Assembly: GCF_900086585.1 (NCBI RefSeq)
Contig: NZ_FLKM01000009.1
Span: forward strand, 1,922,001-1,986,000
From: Emergencia timonensis
Lineage (GTDB): Bacteria > Bacillota > Clostridia > Peptostreptococcales > Anaerovoracaceae
Reading direction: 5' to 3'
Length of the DNA stretch: 64,000 bases
Program-made: the position numbers and the translations under genes
The notes under the pieces: model-generated
What the model was told of the DNA's origin: nothing
Database searches by the model: none
Seen by the model: only the letters and a program-made list of their open reading frames with translations
Shown here: piece after piece, positions 35,350 through 43,823 of the stretch
Position numbering within the stretch: the first letter of the stretch is position 1
Layout of the letters: every line of letters begins with the position of its first letter

Positions 35350-35979
35350 TCATTTTCTAACCTTGTCCAATCTGACAGATTCATTCACGATGACAGCCTT
35401 ACCGCCAGATAAACTTGTGACCGTTTCTTTTAATGCTCCCGCACAAGATGGATCAATGACGATCTCACAGGTCACCGTATCGGCATAAACTATATTAGCA
35501 AATTTTACATCATAAGTAAAGTAAAAATTTTGTACTTTATTAAAAACACTGTAATCCATCCTGTATGTAACTGCCGACAGTTCCTTGACGTCACAAGGTC
35601 CGGCCACTTGAATTCCAAGCTTTGCGCTGCTTGTATAGGCGCGAACCAGACCGCCGGTTCCTAATTTGATTCCGCCGAAATACCGGGTAACTACTACCAC
35701 AATATTGGTGATGTTTTCCTGAACCAGCATTTGAACGATGGGCGCCCCAGAGGTGCCCTGGGGTTCGCCGTCATCACTTGCCCATTGCACCTGAAACTTG
35801 TCTCCTATGACCATGGCGGGTACATTATGGGTTGCGTCTTTGTATTGTTTTTTAATGGCAGCAATAAAAGCGTCCGCCTCTTCTTTAGAGGAAACAGGCT
35901 TCACATGGGCAATAAATCTGGATCTTTCTATCGTCTGCTCTGCCAGTCCTTCTTCAAAAACCGTACTATATCGTATCAT
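35350..35979 (-). CDS. YigZ/IMPACT family protein
   Basis: A 209-residue protein of the YigZ (UPF0029/IMPACT) family. The N-terminal domain shows ERSRFIAHVKPVSSKEEADAFI, the signature GDKFQVQWASDDGEPQGTSGAPI and VVVVTRYFGGIKLGTGGLVRAY; a small ferredoxin-like C-terminal domain (DUF1949) follows from about residue 140. Its biological role is unclear (a link to translation or nucleotide metabolism has been suggested for relatives). Its start overlaps the hflX stop by 14 bp, so the two are co-transcribed. Confidence 0.92.
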   Translation of the reverse strand: MIRYSTVFEEGLAEQTIERSRFIAHVKPVSSKEEADAFIAAIKKQYKDATHNVPAMVIGDKFQVQWASDDGEPQGTSGAPIVQMLVQENITNIVVVVTRYFGGIKLGTGGLVRAYTSSAKLGIQVAGPCDVKELSAVTYRMDYSVFNKVQNFYFTYDVKFANIVYADTVTCEIVIDPSCAGALKETVTSLSGGKAVIVNESVRLDKVRK

Positions 35980-37246
35980 ATTCCTTTAACCTCTGATAGT
36001 CTTCCTGATTCAGTTCAACATCAAAAAAGGTTCCCTCCTCCAGATATTCCATAGATTTGACCAGAGCCTTTTCACACAGATAGGAAGAGAGATCGCCTCT
36101 CGTATAGGGAATCATCAGCTTTGCACATACCTTATCAGCAAAGATTTTTTCTTTTATTTTATCAATTAGCTGGTCGATATTGATATTCTCTTTGGCAGAG
36201 ACAAAAAGATTCTCTAAATTGGTCACAGGCGCCTGAAAATCGGGCACCAGATCTATTTTATTGAAGACCATGACCTTTTCCTTAACATCTGCGCCGATCT
36301 CTCCTAATACTTTATTGGTTACCGCAATATGAAAATCGTTTTCCTCGTAGGAGGCGTCCACGACGTGTAGCAGCAAATCAGCGTAGAGCACTTCCTCTAA
36401 CGTCGCCTTAAACGCTTCCACCAGGCTGTGGGGAAGTTTACTGACAAAACCAACTGTGTCAATCAGAATAAATTCGTGATTGGTGTCCAGCTTGACACTG
36501 CGCTGCTGGGTATCCAGCGTGGCAAAAAGCATATCTTTTTCTGTGACAGCTTTTTCTGATTTGTCTACCACAGAAAGGAGCCTGTTCATCAGCGCAGACT
36601 TGCCTGAGTTCGTATACCCCACTAGAGCGACCACCGGAATCCCCGACTTTTCTCGCTTTGATCTCTGAACACTCCTCGTCTTAACCAGTTGGGACAACTC
36701 GCTTTTGATGTCTTCCATGCGTCTCTCGATGTGACGCCTGTCAGTTTCCAGCTTTTTTTCACCAGGTCCCCTGGTTCCAATTCCGCCGCCTAGACGAGAA
36801 AGAGACTTACCAAAGCCGGTAAGTCTTGGCATTCTGTACTTCAGCTGTGCCAATTCAACCTGTAATTTGCCTTCTCTCGAGTCTGCTCTGGCAGCAAAGA
36901 TATCCAAAATCAAGATCGTCCTGTCTATCACTCTTACATCTATGGCGTCCTCCAGATTTCGAATCTGCATTCCTGTCAGCTCATCATTGAAAATGACCAT
37001 ATCCGCTTCCATATTTCTGACCAGTTCAGCAACTTCTTCTACTTTGCCCTTTCCAATCATAGTTGCCGTATTCGGCTTTTCCAGAACCTGGACGACCTTG
37101 CCCAGGACCTCGGCATTTGCAGCCTCGGCTAACCCGGCAAGTTCTTCCATGGAATAAGATATATCTTCTTTTCTCTGCAGGCCGACCAAGATCGCCCTGT
37201 ATTTTTCTTCTGTTATAATCTCATTATTTTCATTAAATCTAAGCAT
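35966..37246 (-). CDS. hflX: GTPase HflX
   Basis: A 426-residue ribosome-splitting and rescue GTPase. It has an N-terminal HflX domain (KVVQVLEKPNTATMIGKGK, FNDELTGMQIRNLEDAIDV), a glycine-rich GTRGPGEKKLETDRRHI helix, and a G domain with GYTNSGKSALMN (G1), DTVGF (G3), NKID (G4) and VSAK (G5). I start it at MLRFNENN (ATG 37244-37246). No Shine-Dalgarno precedes this codon, but TGGTATACT lies 7 nt upstream, so the mRNA may be leaderless. The reading frame is open for 20 codons further, overlapping yunB. Confidence 0.92.
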   Translation of the reverse strand: MLRFNENNEIITEEKYRAILVGLQRKEDISYSMEELAGLAEAANAEVLGKVVQVLEKPNTATMIGKGKVEEVAELVRNMEADMVIFNDELTGMQIRNLEDAIDVRVIDRTILILDIFAARADSREGKLQVELAQLKYRMPRLTGFGKSLSRLGGGIGTRGPGEKKLETDRRHIERRMEDIKSELSQLVKTRSVQRSKREKSGIPVVALVGYTNSGKSALMNRLLSVVDKSEKAVTEKDMLFATLDTQQRSVKLDTNHEFILIDTVGFVSKLPHSLVEAFKATLEEVLYADLLLHVVDASYEENDFHIAVTNKVLGEIGADVKEKVMVFNKIDLVPDFQAPVTNLENLFVSAKENINIDQLIDKIKEKIFADKVCAKLMIPYTRGDLSSYLCEKALVKSMEYLEEGTFFDVELNQEDYQRLKEYDTI

Positions 37247-37265
37247 GACATTAGTATACCACAGA

Positions 37266-37937
37266 TTATTGATTCGTTGCATCCAAAATATTATTTTCCG
37301 GCACATTTACATAGCTGTCCGGCACCTCGCCGACGATGACAACTTCTGAAATCAGCATTTTGTTCTTAATTTTAAAATTCTCTGCTGAAAATGGCTGTAA
37401 TACCCTGACGTTACTTTCTATCGTTATGTAAATTTTATACTTGGTCTGGTTAATCCCCTGACTTTCAAATTCTGTTTCAAAGTCGCAGTTCGTTACAGAC
37501 AGAGGCATGATTTTTAAATTTACATTGAGGTAATCCGCCTCCGACAGCAGTTTGCTGCCCACTAATGTACCGTAAGACAGTTTTACTGTGCGAGGCTCTA
37601 TATTGTCATATTTCTTCTGGAGGTTTACAGAAAACTCAGCTACCATCCTGTTGATCAGACTGGTGTTGGACTGCACCATTTGGACTTTATCGTCCTTCCC
37701 GCTCTTTATGATGAACAGATTTTCCTCATATTCCTTGCCCGAAAAATCCTCTTTGATAGTCTGATTGACGATTTCTGTAATCATACCCTTTGCTTTCAGT
37801 TTGCTCACAGCATCGATATTCGGCTCTATTTGCTGTTTAAATCCATTAATCAATAAAATACACCCTAAGCTAAAAAGAATCAGCGAAATCGTCAATTTTT
37901 TCCAAAATGAGAGTTTTTCATTTCTGTGTCGTCTCAT
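37266..37937 (-). CDS. yunB: Sporulation protein YunB
   Basis: A 223-residue protein with a basic N-terminus, one TM helix (about 12-30, LTISLILFSLGCILLING) and an extracytoplasmic domain containing RTVKLSYGTLVGSKLL and the C-terminal FSAENFKIKNKMLISEVVIVGEVPDSY, matching YunB. In B. subtilis yunB belongs to the mother-cell sigma-E regulon. The Shine-Dalgarno AGGAGG (7 nt before ATG) lies in the 3' arm of the codY terminator hairpin. It supports a spore-forming host. Confidence 0.88.
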   Translation of the reverse strand: MRRHRNEKLSFWKKLTISLILFSLGCILLINGFKQQIEPNIDAVSKLKAKGMITEIVNQTIKEDFSGKEYEENLFIIKSGKDDKVQMVQSNTSLINRMVAEFSVNLQKKYDNIEPRTVKLSYGTLVGSKLLSEADYLNVNLKIMPLSVTNCDFETEFESQGINQTKYKIYITIESNVRVLQPFSAENFKIKNKMLISEVVIVGEVPDSYVNVPENNILDATNQ

Positions 37938-37980
37938 AAAAAAACCTCCTGCTATAACATTCTATGTTAAGCAGGAGGTT
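37938..37980 (-). terminator. codY terminator whose 3' arm is the yunB ribosome-binding site
   Basis: On the minus strand AACCTCCTGCT + TAACAT pairs with ATGTTA + AGCAGGAGGTT (about 17 bp with a single bulge, loop AGA), followed by TTTTTTT and then the yunB ATG. AGGAGG at 37945-37950 is thus both stem and Shine-Dalgarno. A sigma-E-like -10 (CATAGAAT) lies at the loop, which could start an mRNA lacking the 5' arm. Confidence 0.85.
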
Positions 37981-37991
37981 TTTGTTATTAA

Positions 37992-38771
37992 TTATATTTC
38001 AAAATTCTTAATTCCGTCTCTCAGAAACTCGTTCGTAATCTTGATTCTTGTGCCTTTCATACCCAGCGATCTGGATTCGATGACACCGGCGCTCTCCAGT
38101 TTACGGAGTGCGTTTACGATAACAGAACGGGTGATGCCAGATTTGTCAGCAATTTTGCTGGCAACCAGAAGACCTTCGTCTCCCTTTAACTCAGCAAAAA
38201 TTTTCGTAACAGCGTCCATTTCGGAATAAGACAGCGTGGAAAGGGCCATGTCCACAGCCTCTTTCATTCTGATATCTTCTTCCTCATCCATGGCAATTCC
38301 TCTGGCAACTTCGATTCCGACTACCGTTGCGCCGTATTCGCAGATTGCGATATCCTCATCATCATAAGCCTTTTCCGCTCTTGCCAGCAGCAATGTTGCA
38401 ATTCTGTTTCCGCCAAAGATGATTGGCACAATGGTATGATATTTACTTGCCATTGTGTATTCTTCTCCATAGTACATTTTGATGCTGTCATAGGTCAGAT
38501 TCGCTTTGGTATCTGTAACCTGCAGGAATTTGTCATTGTACAGAGTAGGCAGAACTACCTTCTTTGTCTCCGGATCCACCACAAGGGGAGCCTCTTCTCC
38601 TGACTCATATTTTGCAGCGAGAACTTTTCCTCTTCTATTCATAATGTAGATGTTGGAATCAAGCATTTCGCTCATAATATTGCACAACTCATCAAAAGAG
38701 ATATAACCAGCTGTGCTTTCAGAAAGCACCCAATTCAGCTTTCTAATTCTTGTTAATAATTTTTCACTCAT
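37992..38771 (-). CDS. codY: GTP- and branched-chain-amino-acid-sensing repressor CodY
   Basis: A 259-residue global nutritional regulator. The N-terminal GAF domain (about 1-155) is followed by a linker and a winged HTH domain whose recognition region reads SKIADKSGITRSVIVNALRKLESAGVIESRSLGMKGTRIKI (residues about 205-246), almost the family consensus. It is complete. It lies 59 nt downstream of hslU as in the B. subtilis codV-clpQ-clpY-codY operon. brnQ at 59-60 kb is a typical kind of CodY target, although I see no clear box there. Confidence 0.96.
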   Translation of the reverse strand: MSEKLLTRIRKLNWVLSESTAGYISFDELCNIMSEMLDSNIYIMNRRGKVLAAKYESGEEAPLVVDPETKKVVLPTLYNDKFLQVTDTKANLTYDSIKMYYGEEYTMASKYHTIVPIIFGGNRIATLLLARAEKAYDDEDIAICEYGATVVGIEVARGIAMDEEEDIRMKEAVDMALSTLSYSEMDAVTKIFAELKGDEGLLVASKIADKSGITRSVIVNALRKLESAGVIESRSLGMKGTRIKITNEFLRDGIKNFEI

Positions 38772-38830
38772 ATTTTACCTCAACTTTTTTAATACTAACT
38801 AATTCTTATTTGTATAGGGGTGTAATCCGC

Positions 38831-40270
38831 CTATAAGATATATCTGTCCACATCATCTTTGTGGATAGTATCCATAAATTTGCCTTGTACAAAGGCTCTA
38901 TCAATGGTGATCTGCTCTTCTTCCATTTCTGGAATATCGAAGGAGATATCTTCCAGCAGCTTTTCTAATATTGTATACAGTCTTCTCGCACCAATATTTT
39001 CAGTCTGCTCATTCATAAGATACGCCATTGTGGCGATTTCGTCAATAGAATCTTCTGTAAATTCTACTTTAATTCCCTCGGTTTCCAATAACGCAATATG
39101 CTGTTTGATAATGGCGTTCTCTGGAACCGTTAAAATTTGAACAAAAGATTCCTTTGTTAAGTTCTGCAGCTCTACTCTGATTGGAAAACGACCCTGCAGC
39201 TCAGGAATTAAATCGGTCGGTTTTGAAGTATGGAATGCCCCTGCACCGATAAACAGTATGTGGTCTGTCTTTACCGGACCATATTTTGTGTTGATCACAC
39301 TGCCCTCGACGATAGGCAGGATGTCTCTCTGTACGCCCTCTCTGGACACATCGGCACCAGTATGATAACTGGAACTGGAGGCAATCTTGTCAATCTCGTC
39401 AATGAAGATAATGCCGTTCTGCTCTGCGTTTTCCAAGGCTTCGTCAGTAACCTGATCCATATCCAGCAGGTTCTGCGCTTCCTGTTCTCTCAATATCTTT
39501 CTGGCATCTTTGACTCTGACTCTCTTGTTCTTCGTCTTCTGCGGCATCATGTCGCCAAAAATATTTCCGATGGCGATGCTCATGCCTTCGTTGCTCATGT
39601 CGAGCTGGTTGCCCTTTGGCGTGTCGTTGACTTCAATTTCAACAAACTGTTCCTCTAAGAGCCCCTGCTTCAACTGCTGTCTGACTTGCTCACGAGCCAT
39701 CTCTATATCTGTCGGATCTACCTTCTTATCGTTTTCCTTCGCTTTATTCTCTTCATAAAGCTGTTTCTGACTCGGATAACCGCCGCTGTTCAAGATAAAA
39801 TCAAACGGGTTGCTCGGTTTGTTTTCGCTTTTCTTTTTTTTGCCGCCAGGTATAATCGCTTCGATAATTTTTTCTTCTGCGATTTCTTCTGCAATATCAT
39901 ATTTTTCCTGTAGTCTTGACTGTTTGGTAATACGAATGGCCGCTTCCACTAAGTCTCTGACCATGGAATCTACATCGCGTCCCACGTAACCGACTTCCGT
40001 AAACTTGGTAGCTTCTACCTTGACAAAAGGCGCCTTCATCAGTTTAGACAACCTTCTGGCAATCTCTGTTTTACCGCAGCCTGTCGGTCCCATCATCAGA
40101 ATATTCTTCGGTGTGATTTCTTCTCTCATCTCGTCAGAAAGCAGACTTCTCCTATATCTGTTTCGGAGGGCGATGGCCACAGATTTCTTTGCCTCATCCT
40201 GTCCGATGATATACTTGTCCAGTTCCGCCACAATCTCTTTTGGCGTCATATTCTGTATTTTACCTGCCAT
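38831..40270 (-). CDS. hslU: HslU (ClpY) AAA+ unfoldase
   Basis: A 479-residue ATPase subunit of the HslUV protease. N domain with TPKEIVAELDKYIIGQDEAK, Walker A MMGPTGCGKTEIARR, pore loop VGYVGRDVDSM (GYVG), a long I domain (about 110-240), Walker B GIIFIDEIDKIA, sensor region ELQGRFPIRVEL and the C-terminal tail ending DDVDRYIL that activates HslV. It is complete and lies 14 nt downstream of hslV. Confidence 0.97.
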   Translation of the reverse strand: MAGKIQNMTPKEIVAELDKYIIGQDEAKKSVAIALRNRYRRSLLSDEMREEITPKNILMMGPTGCGKTEIARRLSKLMKAPFVKVEATKFTEVGYVGRDVDSMVRDLVEAAIRITKQSRLQEKYDIAEEIAEEKIIEAIIPGGKKKKSENKPSNPFDFILNSGGYPSQKQLYEENKAKENDKKVDPTDIEMAREQVRQQLKQGLLEEQFVEIEVNDTPKGNQLDMSNEGMSIAIGNIFGDMMPQKTKNKRVRVKDARKILREQEAQNLLDMDQVTDEALENAEQNGIIFIDEIDKIASSSSYHTGADVSREGVQRDILPIVEGSVINTKYGPVKTDHILFIGAGAFHTSKPTDLIPELQGRFPIRVELQNLTKESFVQILTVPENAIIKQHIALLETEGIKVEFTEDSIDEIATMAYLMNEQTENIGARRLYTILEKLLEDISFDIPEMEEEQITIDRAFVQGKFMDTIHKDDVDRYIL

Positions 40271-40283
40271 GTTTCTTCCCCCT

Positions 40284-40820
40284 TTATAACTTCTCTACCG
40301 TAATATTATCATTCGTGTACACGCAGATAGAAGAAGCAATTTTCAATGACTCTTTGACGATTTCTTCTGCATTCATCTCTGTATGATTAAATAAAGCGTT
40401 AGCCGCTGAATATGCAAAGTTCCCACCAGAGCCAATAGCTACAAAATCCTGGTCAGGAACGATAACCTCACCATTTCCTGATACGACTAGGAGATCATTT
40501 TTATCTACTACGATCATCAAAGCTTCCAGGCTTCTCATTCCCTTATCTGAACGCCACAGTTGGGCAAGGTCCACTGCCGCTCTCTTCAGATTGCCGCCGT
40601 GTTCCTCCAGTTTCTTTTCAAACTTTTCAGTCAAAGAAAAAGCATCTGCAACAGATCCCGCAAATCCGGTTAAAACCTGGTTCTTAAATATCTTTTTTAC
40701 TTTTTTTGCCCCATTTTTCATAATGGCTGTCTCACCCATGGTGACCTGTCCGTCTCCGCCGATGGCTATATCGTCAGGGCCTCTTCTGACAGCGCATATT
40801 GTGGTTGCATGAAATTCTAC
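40284..40820 (-). CDS. hslV: HslV (ClpQ) protease subunit
   Basis: A 178-residue N-terminal nucleophile peptidase. I start at MVEFHATTICAVRR (ATG 40818-40820), because processing before the Thr-Thr pair exposes the catalytic threonine and GGAGG lies 9 nt upstream; the ORF runs 23 codons longer without support. GGDGQVTMGETAIMK, VLTGFAGSVADAF and AIGSGGNFAYSAANAL are family blocks. It lies directly after topA (31 nt), so the trmFO and xerC genes usually found between them are missing here. Confidence 0.95.
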   Translation of the reverse strand, partial: VEFHATTICAVRRGPDDIAIGGDGQVTMGETAIMKNGAKKVKKIFKNQVLTGFAGSVADAFSLTEKFEKKLEEHGGNLKRAAVDLAQLWRSDKGMRSLEALMIVVDKNDLLVVSGNGEVIVPDQDFVAIGSGGNFAYSAANALFNHTEMNAEEIVKESLKIASSICVYTNDNITVEKL

Positions 40821-40851
40821 CATTCTCTCTACCTCCATTATTCCTTTCAGG

Positions 40852-42909
40852 CTACTCTTTGTAGTCGCATTCAGCATTTGAGCAGGCAAGATTGCCTGCC
40901 TTTGTTTTTTTCTCTATTAAAAGTGCCCCACATTTTGGGCATTTTTTGTCGACCGGTTTATACCAATAAGATTGATCACAATCGGGATAGCCGCTGCAGC
41001 CATAGAATAGTTTCCCTTTTTTGCTTTTGCGGGCCACAATATCCTTGCCGCATTTTGGACATTTGACATCGATGGTTTTTACAATTGGTTTCGTATTCTT
41101 GCACTCCGGATATCCGGAGCAGGCGATAAATTCTCCAAAGCGCCCTGTTTTTAATACCATCGGCTTTCCGCACAGCTCACAGGTTTCGCCTGTTGGCTGG
41201 TCTTCCACTGTCACTTTTTCGATTGCATGGTCAGCGACTTCCAGCTCTTTCTCAAAGGGACCGTAGAAATCGCGAATAATCTTCTTCCATTCCAAATCTT
41301 TGATTTCGACGTCATCCAGCTTATCTTCCATCCCAGCAGTAAAATTGACGTCGACAATCTCTTTAAAATACTCTTCCATCAGTCCGGTGACCAAAAAACC
41401 CAATTCTGTAGGCACGAGCGATTTTTTCTCCCTTGTCACGTACTTTCTCTCCGAAAGGGTACCGACAATAGGCGCGTAAGTACTCGGCCTGCCGATATTC
41501 TTTTCTTCCAGTTCTTTGACTAAGCTGGCTTCTGTGTACCTTGCCGGCGGCTGCGTAAAATTTTGTTCGCCGCCGAGACCGATTAGGTCCAATAGCTCGC
41601 CTTTCTCTAAGGCTGGTAATATCTTATCTTTATCTTCATCCATACTACTCTTGTACACCCTCTGATAACCGTCAAACAAAAGTTTTGATCCCGTAGTCTT
41701 AAAAGTGTAGTCGCCGTTTTCTATTTCAACCTGCAGATTATCGAATTTTGCTGCCGTCATCTGACTGGCCATAAATCTGCACCAGATCAGCCTGTACAGT
41801 TTGAACTGGTCGTTGGAAAGGGAGTCTTTGATGGCTTCCGGCTCCAGTGAAATATTACTCGGTCTGATGGCTTCATGAGCGTCCTGAATATCTTTCTTTT
41901 TGTTGGAGTACACATTTTTTCCAAGATACTCTTTTCCATACTTTTCGTTGATAAAATCTGCAGCAGCAGCTTTGGCTTCTTCTGAGATTCTCACTGAATC
42001 AGTTCTCAGATACGTAATGAGACCGACTGTACCTTGTCCTTTGATTTCAACACCTTCATAGAGCTGCTGGGCAATCAGCATGGTCTTTTTCGTATTGAAA
42101 TTTAATTTCGTCGAAGCCTCCTGCTGCATACTGCTCGTTGTAAAAGGCGCAAACGGCTTCTTCATACGCTCTTTTTGATTCAGGGCTGTAACAGAGTAAC
42201 TTCCTGTATTCAACTCTGCTAATATTTTATCATTTTGTTCTTTATTTTCAACAACCAGCTTTTTCTTTTTATATTCCATCAGCTTGGCTGAAAACTTTTT
42301 GCCTTTTTTGAATTCGGCGGTGATCGTCCAGTACTCTTTCGGATCAAAATCCTTGATCTCTTTTTCTCGGTCGCATATAATTTTTAAGGCTGCTGACTGC
42401 ACTCTGCCGGCAGATAAGCCTTTTCTGACCTTTCTCCACAAAAGAGGGCTGATCTGATATCCCACCAGTCTGTCTAAAACGCGGCGAGCTTGCTGCGCAT
42501 CCACCAAATTCAGGTCAATCTTCCTAGGATGTTTGATGGCATCCTTAATGGAGCTTTTAATAATTTCGTTAAATACAATTCTGCAGGGTGTGTCCAGATC
42601 TATTCCAAGCAGGTTTGCAAGATGCCACGAAATTGCTTCTCCTTCACGGTCCGGGTCAGTTGCCAGATATACTTTTGACGCCTTTTTCGCTTCTTTCCTC
42701 AGTTCCTTGATGATATCCCCTTTGCCTCTGATGGGAATGTACTGTGGTTCGAAATCGTTCTCGATATCGATGCCAAGCTTGCTTTTGGGCAAGTCCCTCA
42801 CATGCCCGACAGAAGCGATGACCTTATAGTTTGCACCAAGATACTTGCCAATGGTTTTGGCCTTTGATGGTGATTCCACTATGACTAATGTTTTTTTCGC
42901 AGTTGCCAT
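40852..42909 (-). CDS. topA: DNA topoisomerase I (type IA)
   Basis: A 685-residue enzyme relaxing negative supercoils. Toprim domain with IVESPSKAKTIGKYLG and DPDREGEAISWHL, catalytic Tyr in LITYLRTDSVRIS, AHEAIRP, and a C-terminus with three zinc ribbons (CELCGKPMVLK...CSGYPEC, CPKCGKDIVA...CSGYPDC, CPKCGALLIEK...CSNAEC). It is complete. It lies in the yraN-yifB-dprA-topA-hslVU-codY operon, 59 nt after dprA. Confidence 0.97.
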   Translation of the reverse strand: MATAKKTLVIVESPSKAKTIGKYLGANYKVIASVGHVRDLPKSKLGIDIENDFEPQYIPIRGKGDIIKELRKEAKKASKVYLATDPDREGEAISWHLANLLGIDLDTPCRIVFNEIIKSSIKDAIKHPRKIDLNLVDAQQARRVLDRLVGYQISPLLWRKVRKGLSAGRVQSAALKIICDREKEIKDFDPKEYWTITAEFKKGKKFSAKLMEYKKKKLVVENKEQNDKILAELNTGSYSVTALNQKERMKKPFAPFTTSSMQQEASTKLNFNTKKTMLIAQQLYEGVEIKGQGTVGLITYLRTDSVRISEEAKAAAADFINEKYGKEYLGKNVYSNKKKDIQDAHEAIRPSNISLEPEAIKDSLSNDQFKLYRLIWCRFMASQMTAAKFDNLQVEIENGDYTFKTTGSKLLFDGYQRVYKSSMDEDKDKILPALEKGELLDLIGLGGEQNFTQPPARYTEASLVKELEEKNIGRPSTYAPIVGTLSERKYVTREKKSLVPTELGFLVTGLMEEYFKEIVDVNFTAGMEDKLDDVEIKDLEWKKIIRDFYGPFEKELEVADHAIEKVTVEDQPTGETCELCGKPMVLKTGRFGEFIACSGYPECKNTKPIVKTIDVKCPKCGKDIVARKSKKGKLFYGCSGYPDCDQSYWYKPVDKKCPKCGALLIEKKTKAGNLACSNAECDYKE

Positions 42910-42968
42910 TTTTCCTCCCGCACTCTTTCGTTATATTAATGTTACAATCCTATATTGTATTAGGATTA

Positions 42969-43823
42969 TCAGAATTTTGCAACAAGAATTTTGCCTAAAG
43001 ATGAAAAAATTATACCTTTCATTTCTAGAATTGTGATTATACCATTAATTTCCGATGGTTTTATGTTCGTTTTGTGATATATTTCGTCGATTGTCACTTC
43101 ACCACAATTTTTGACCACTTCAAAGACCCTTCTTTCGTCCTCTCCCAGCTCTAGTAGATTATCTTCCTTTATATAGGGAGAAATATTCAAATCTAGGAAA
43201 ATATCGTCTATTAAAATAAGCGGCGTCGCATTTTCTCGAATCAGTTTATTGGTGCCAAAACTGTAGTAACTGGTAATATTTCCCGGTACCGCATAGACGT
43301 TCTTTCCCTGCTCTTCTGCACACTCTGCAGTAATCAAAGCGCCGCTTCGGTTTGGCGCCTCCACCACGACCACACTTTCTGACAAAGCACTGATCAGCCT
43401 GTTTCTCTTTGGAAAGTCATATGCTTTGGCAATATACTCCGGTTCATGTTCAGATAAAAGCAGGCCCTCGCGGGCAATCTGCTGCTGCAGCTTTCGGTTT
43501 TCTGGCGGATAATAATGCTCGGTACCGCCACCTAATACGGCAATGGTTTTGCCGCCGGCCTCTAAGGCGCCTAAATGCCCTGCAGTATCGATACCCCGCG
43601 CTAAACCGCTGACCACCGTCACGCCGTTCTCTGCCGCCCTTTTTCCAATCGTTTTTGCTACTGTCTTTCCGTATTGGGTGCATTTTCTGCTGCCCACAAT
43701 GGCGATACACCTGTTTTGCAGCAGTGTAAGATCGCCCTCAAAATATAATACACCGACGTCGGGCACGAAGTCTCTCAGAATTTGGGGAAAATTGTCGTCA
43801 GCCATCATAAGTTTTCCTTGCAT
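42969..43823 (-). CDS. dprA: DNA-processing protein DprA
   Basis: A 284-residue single-stranded-DNA-binding RecA loader used in transformation. Rossmann-fold core with VGSRKCTQYGK, VVSGLARGIDTAGH, AVLGGGTEHYYPPEN, FPKRNRLISALSE and GALITAECAEEQGKNVYAVPG; a C-terminal winged-helix (about 225-284). The N-terminal SAM-like domain found in longer homologues is missing, which is common in Clostridia. Its start overlaps the stop of the yifB gene by 1 bp. Confidence 0.95.
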   Translation of the reverse strand: MQGKLMMADDNFPQILRDFVPDVGVLYFEGDLTLLQNRCIAIVGSRKCTQYGKTVAKTIGKRAAENGVTVVSGLARGIDTAGHLGALEAGGKTIAVLGGGTEHYYPPENRKLQQQIAREGLLLSEHEPEYIAKAYDFPKRNRLISALSESVVVVEAPNRSGALITAECAEEQGKNVYAVPGNITSYYSFGTNKLIRENATPLILIDDIFLDLNISPYIKEDNLLELGEDERRVFEVVKNCGEVTIDEIYHKTNIKPSEINGIITILEMKGIIFSSLGKILVAKF

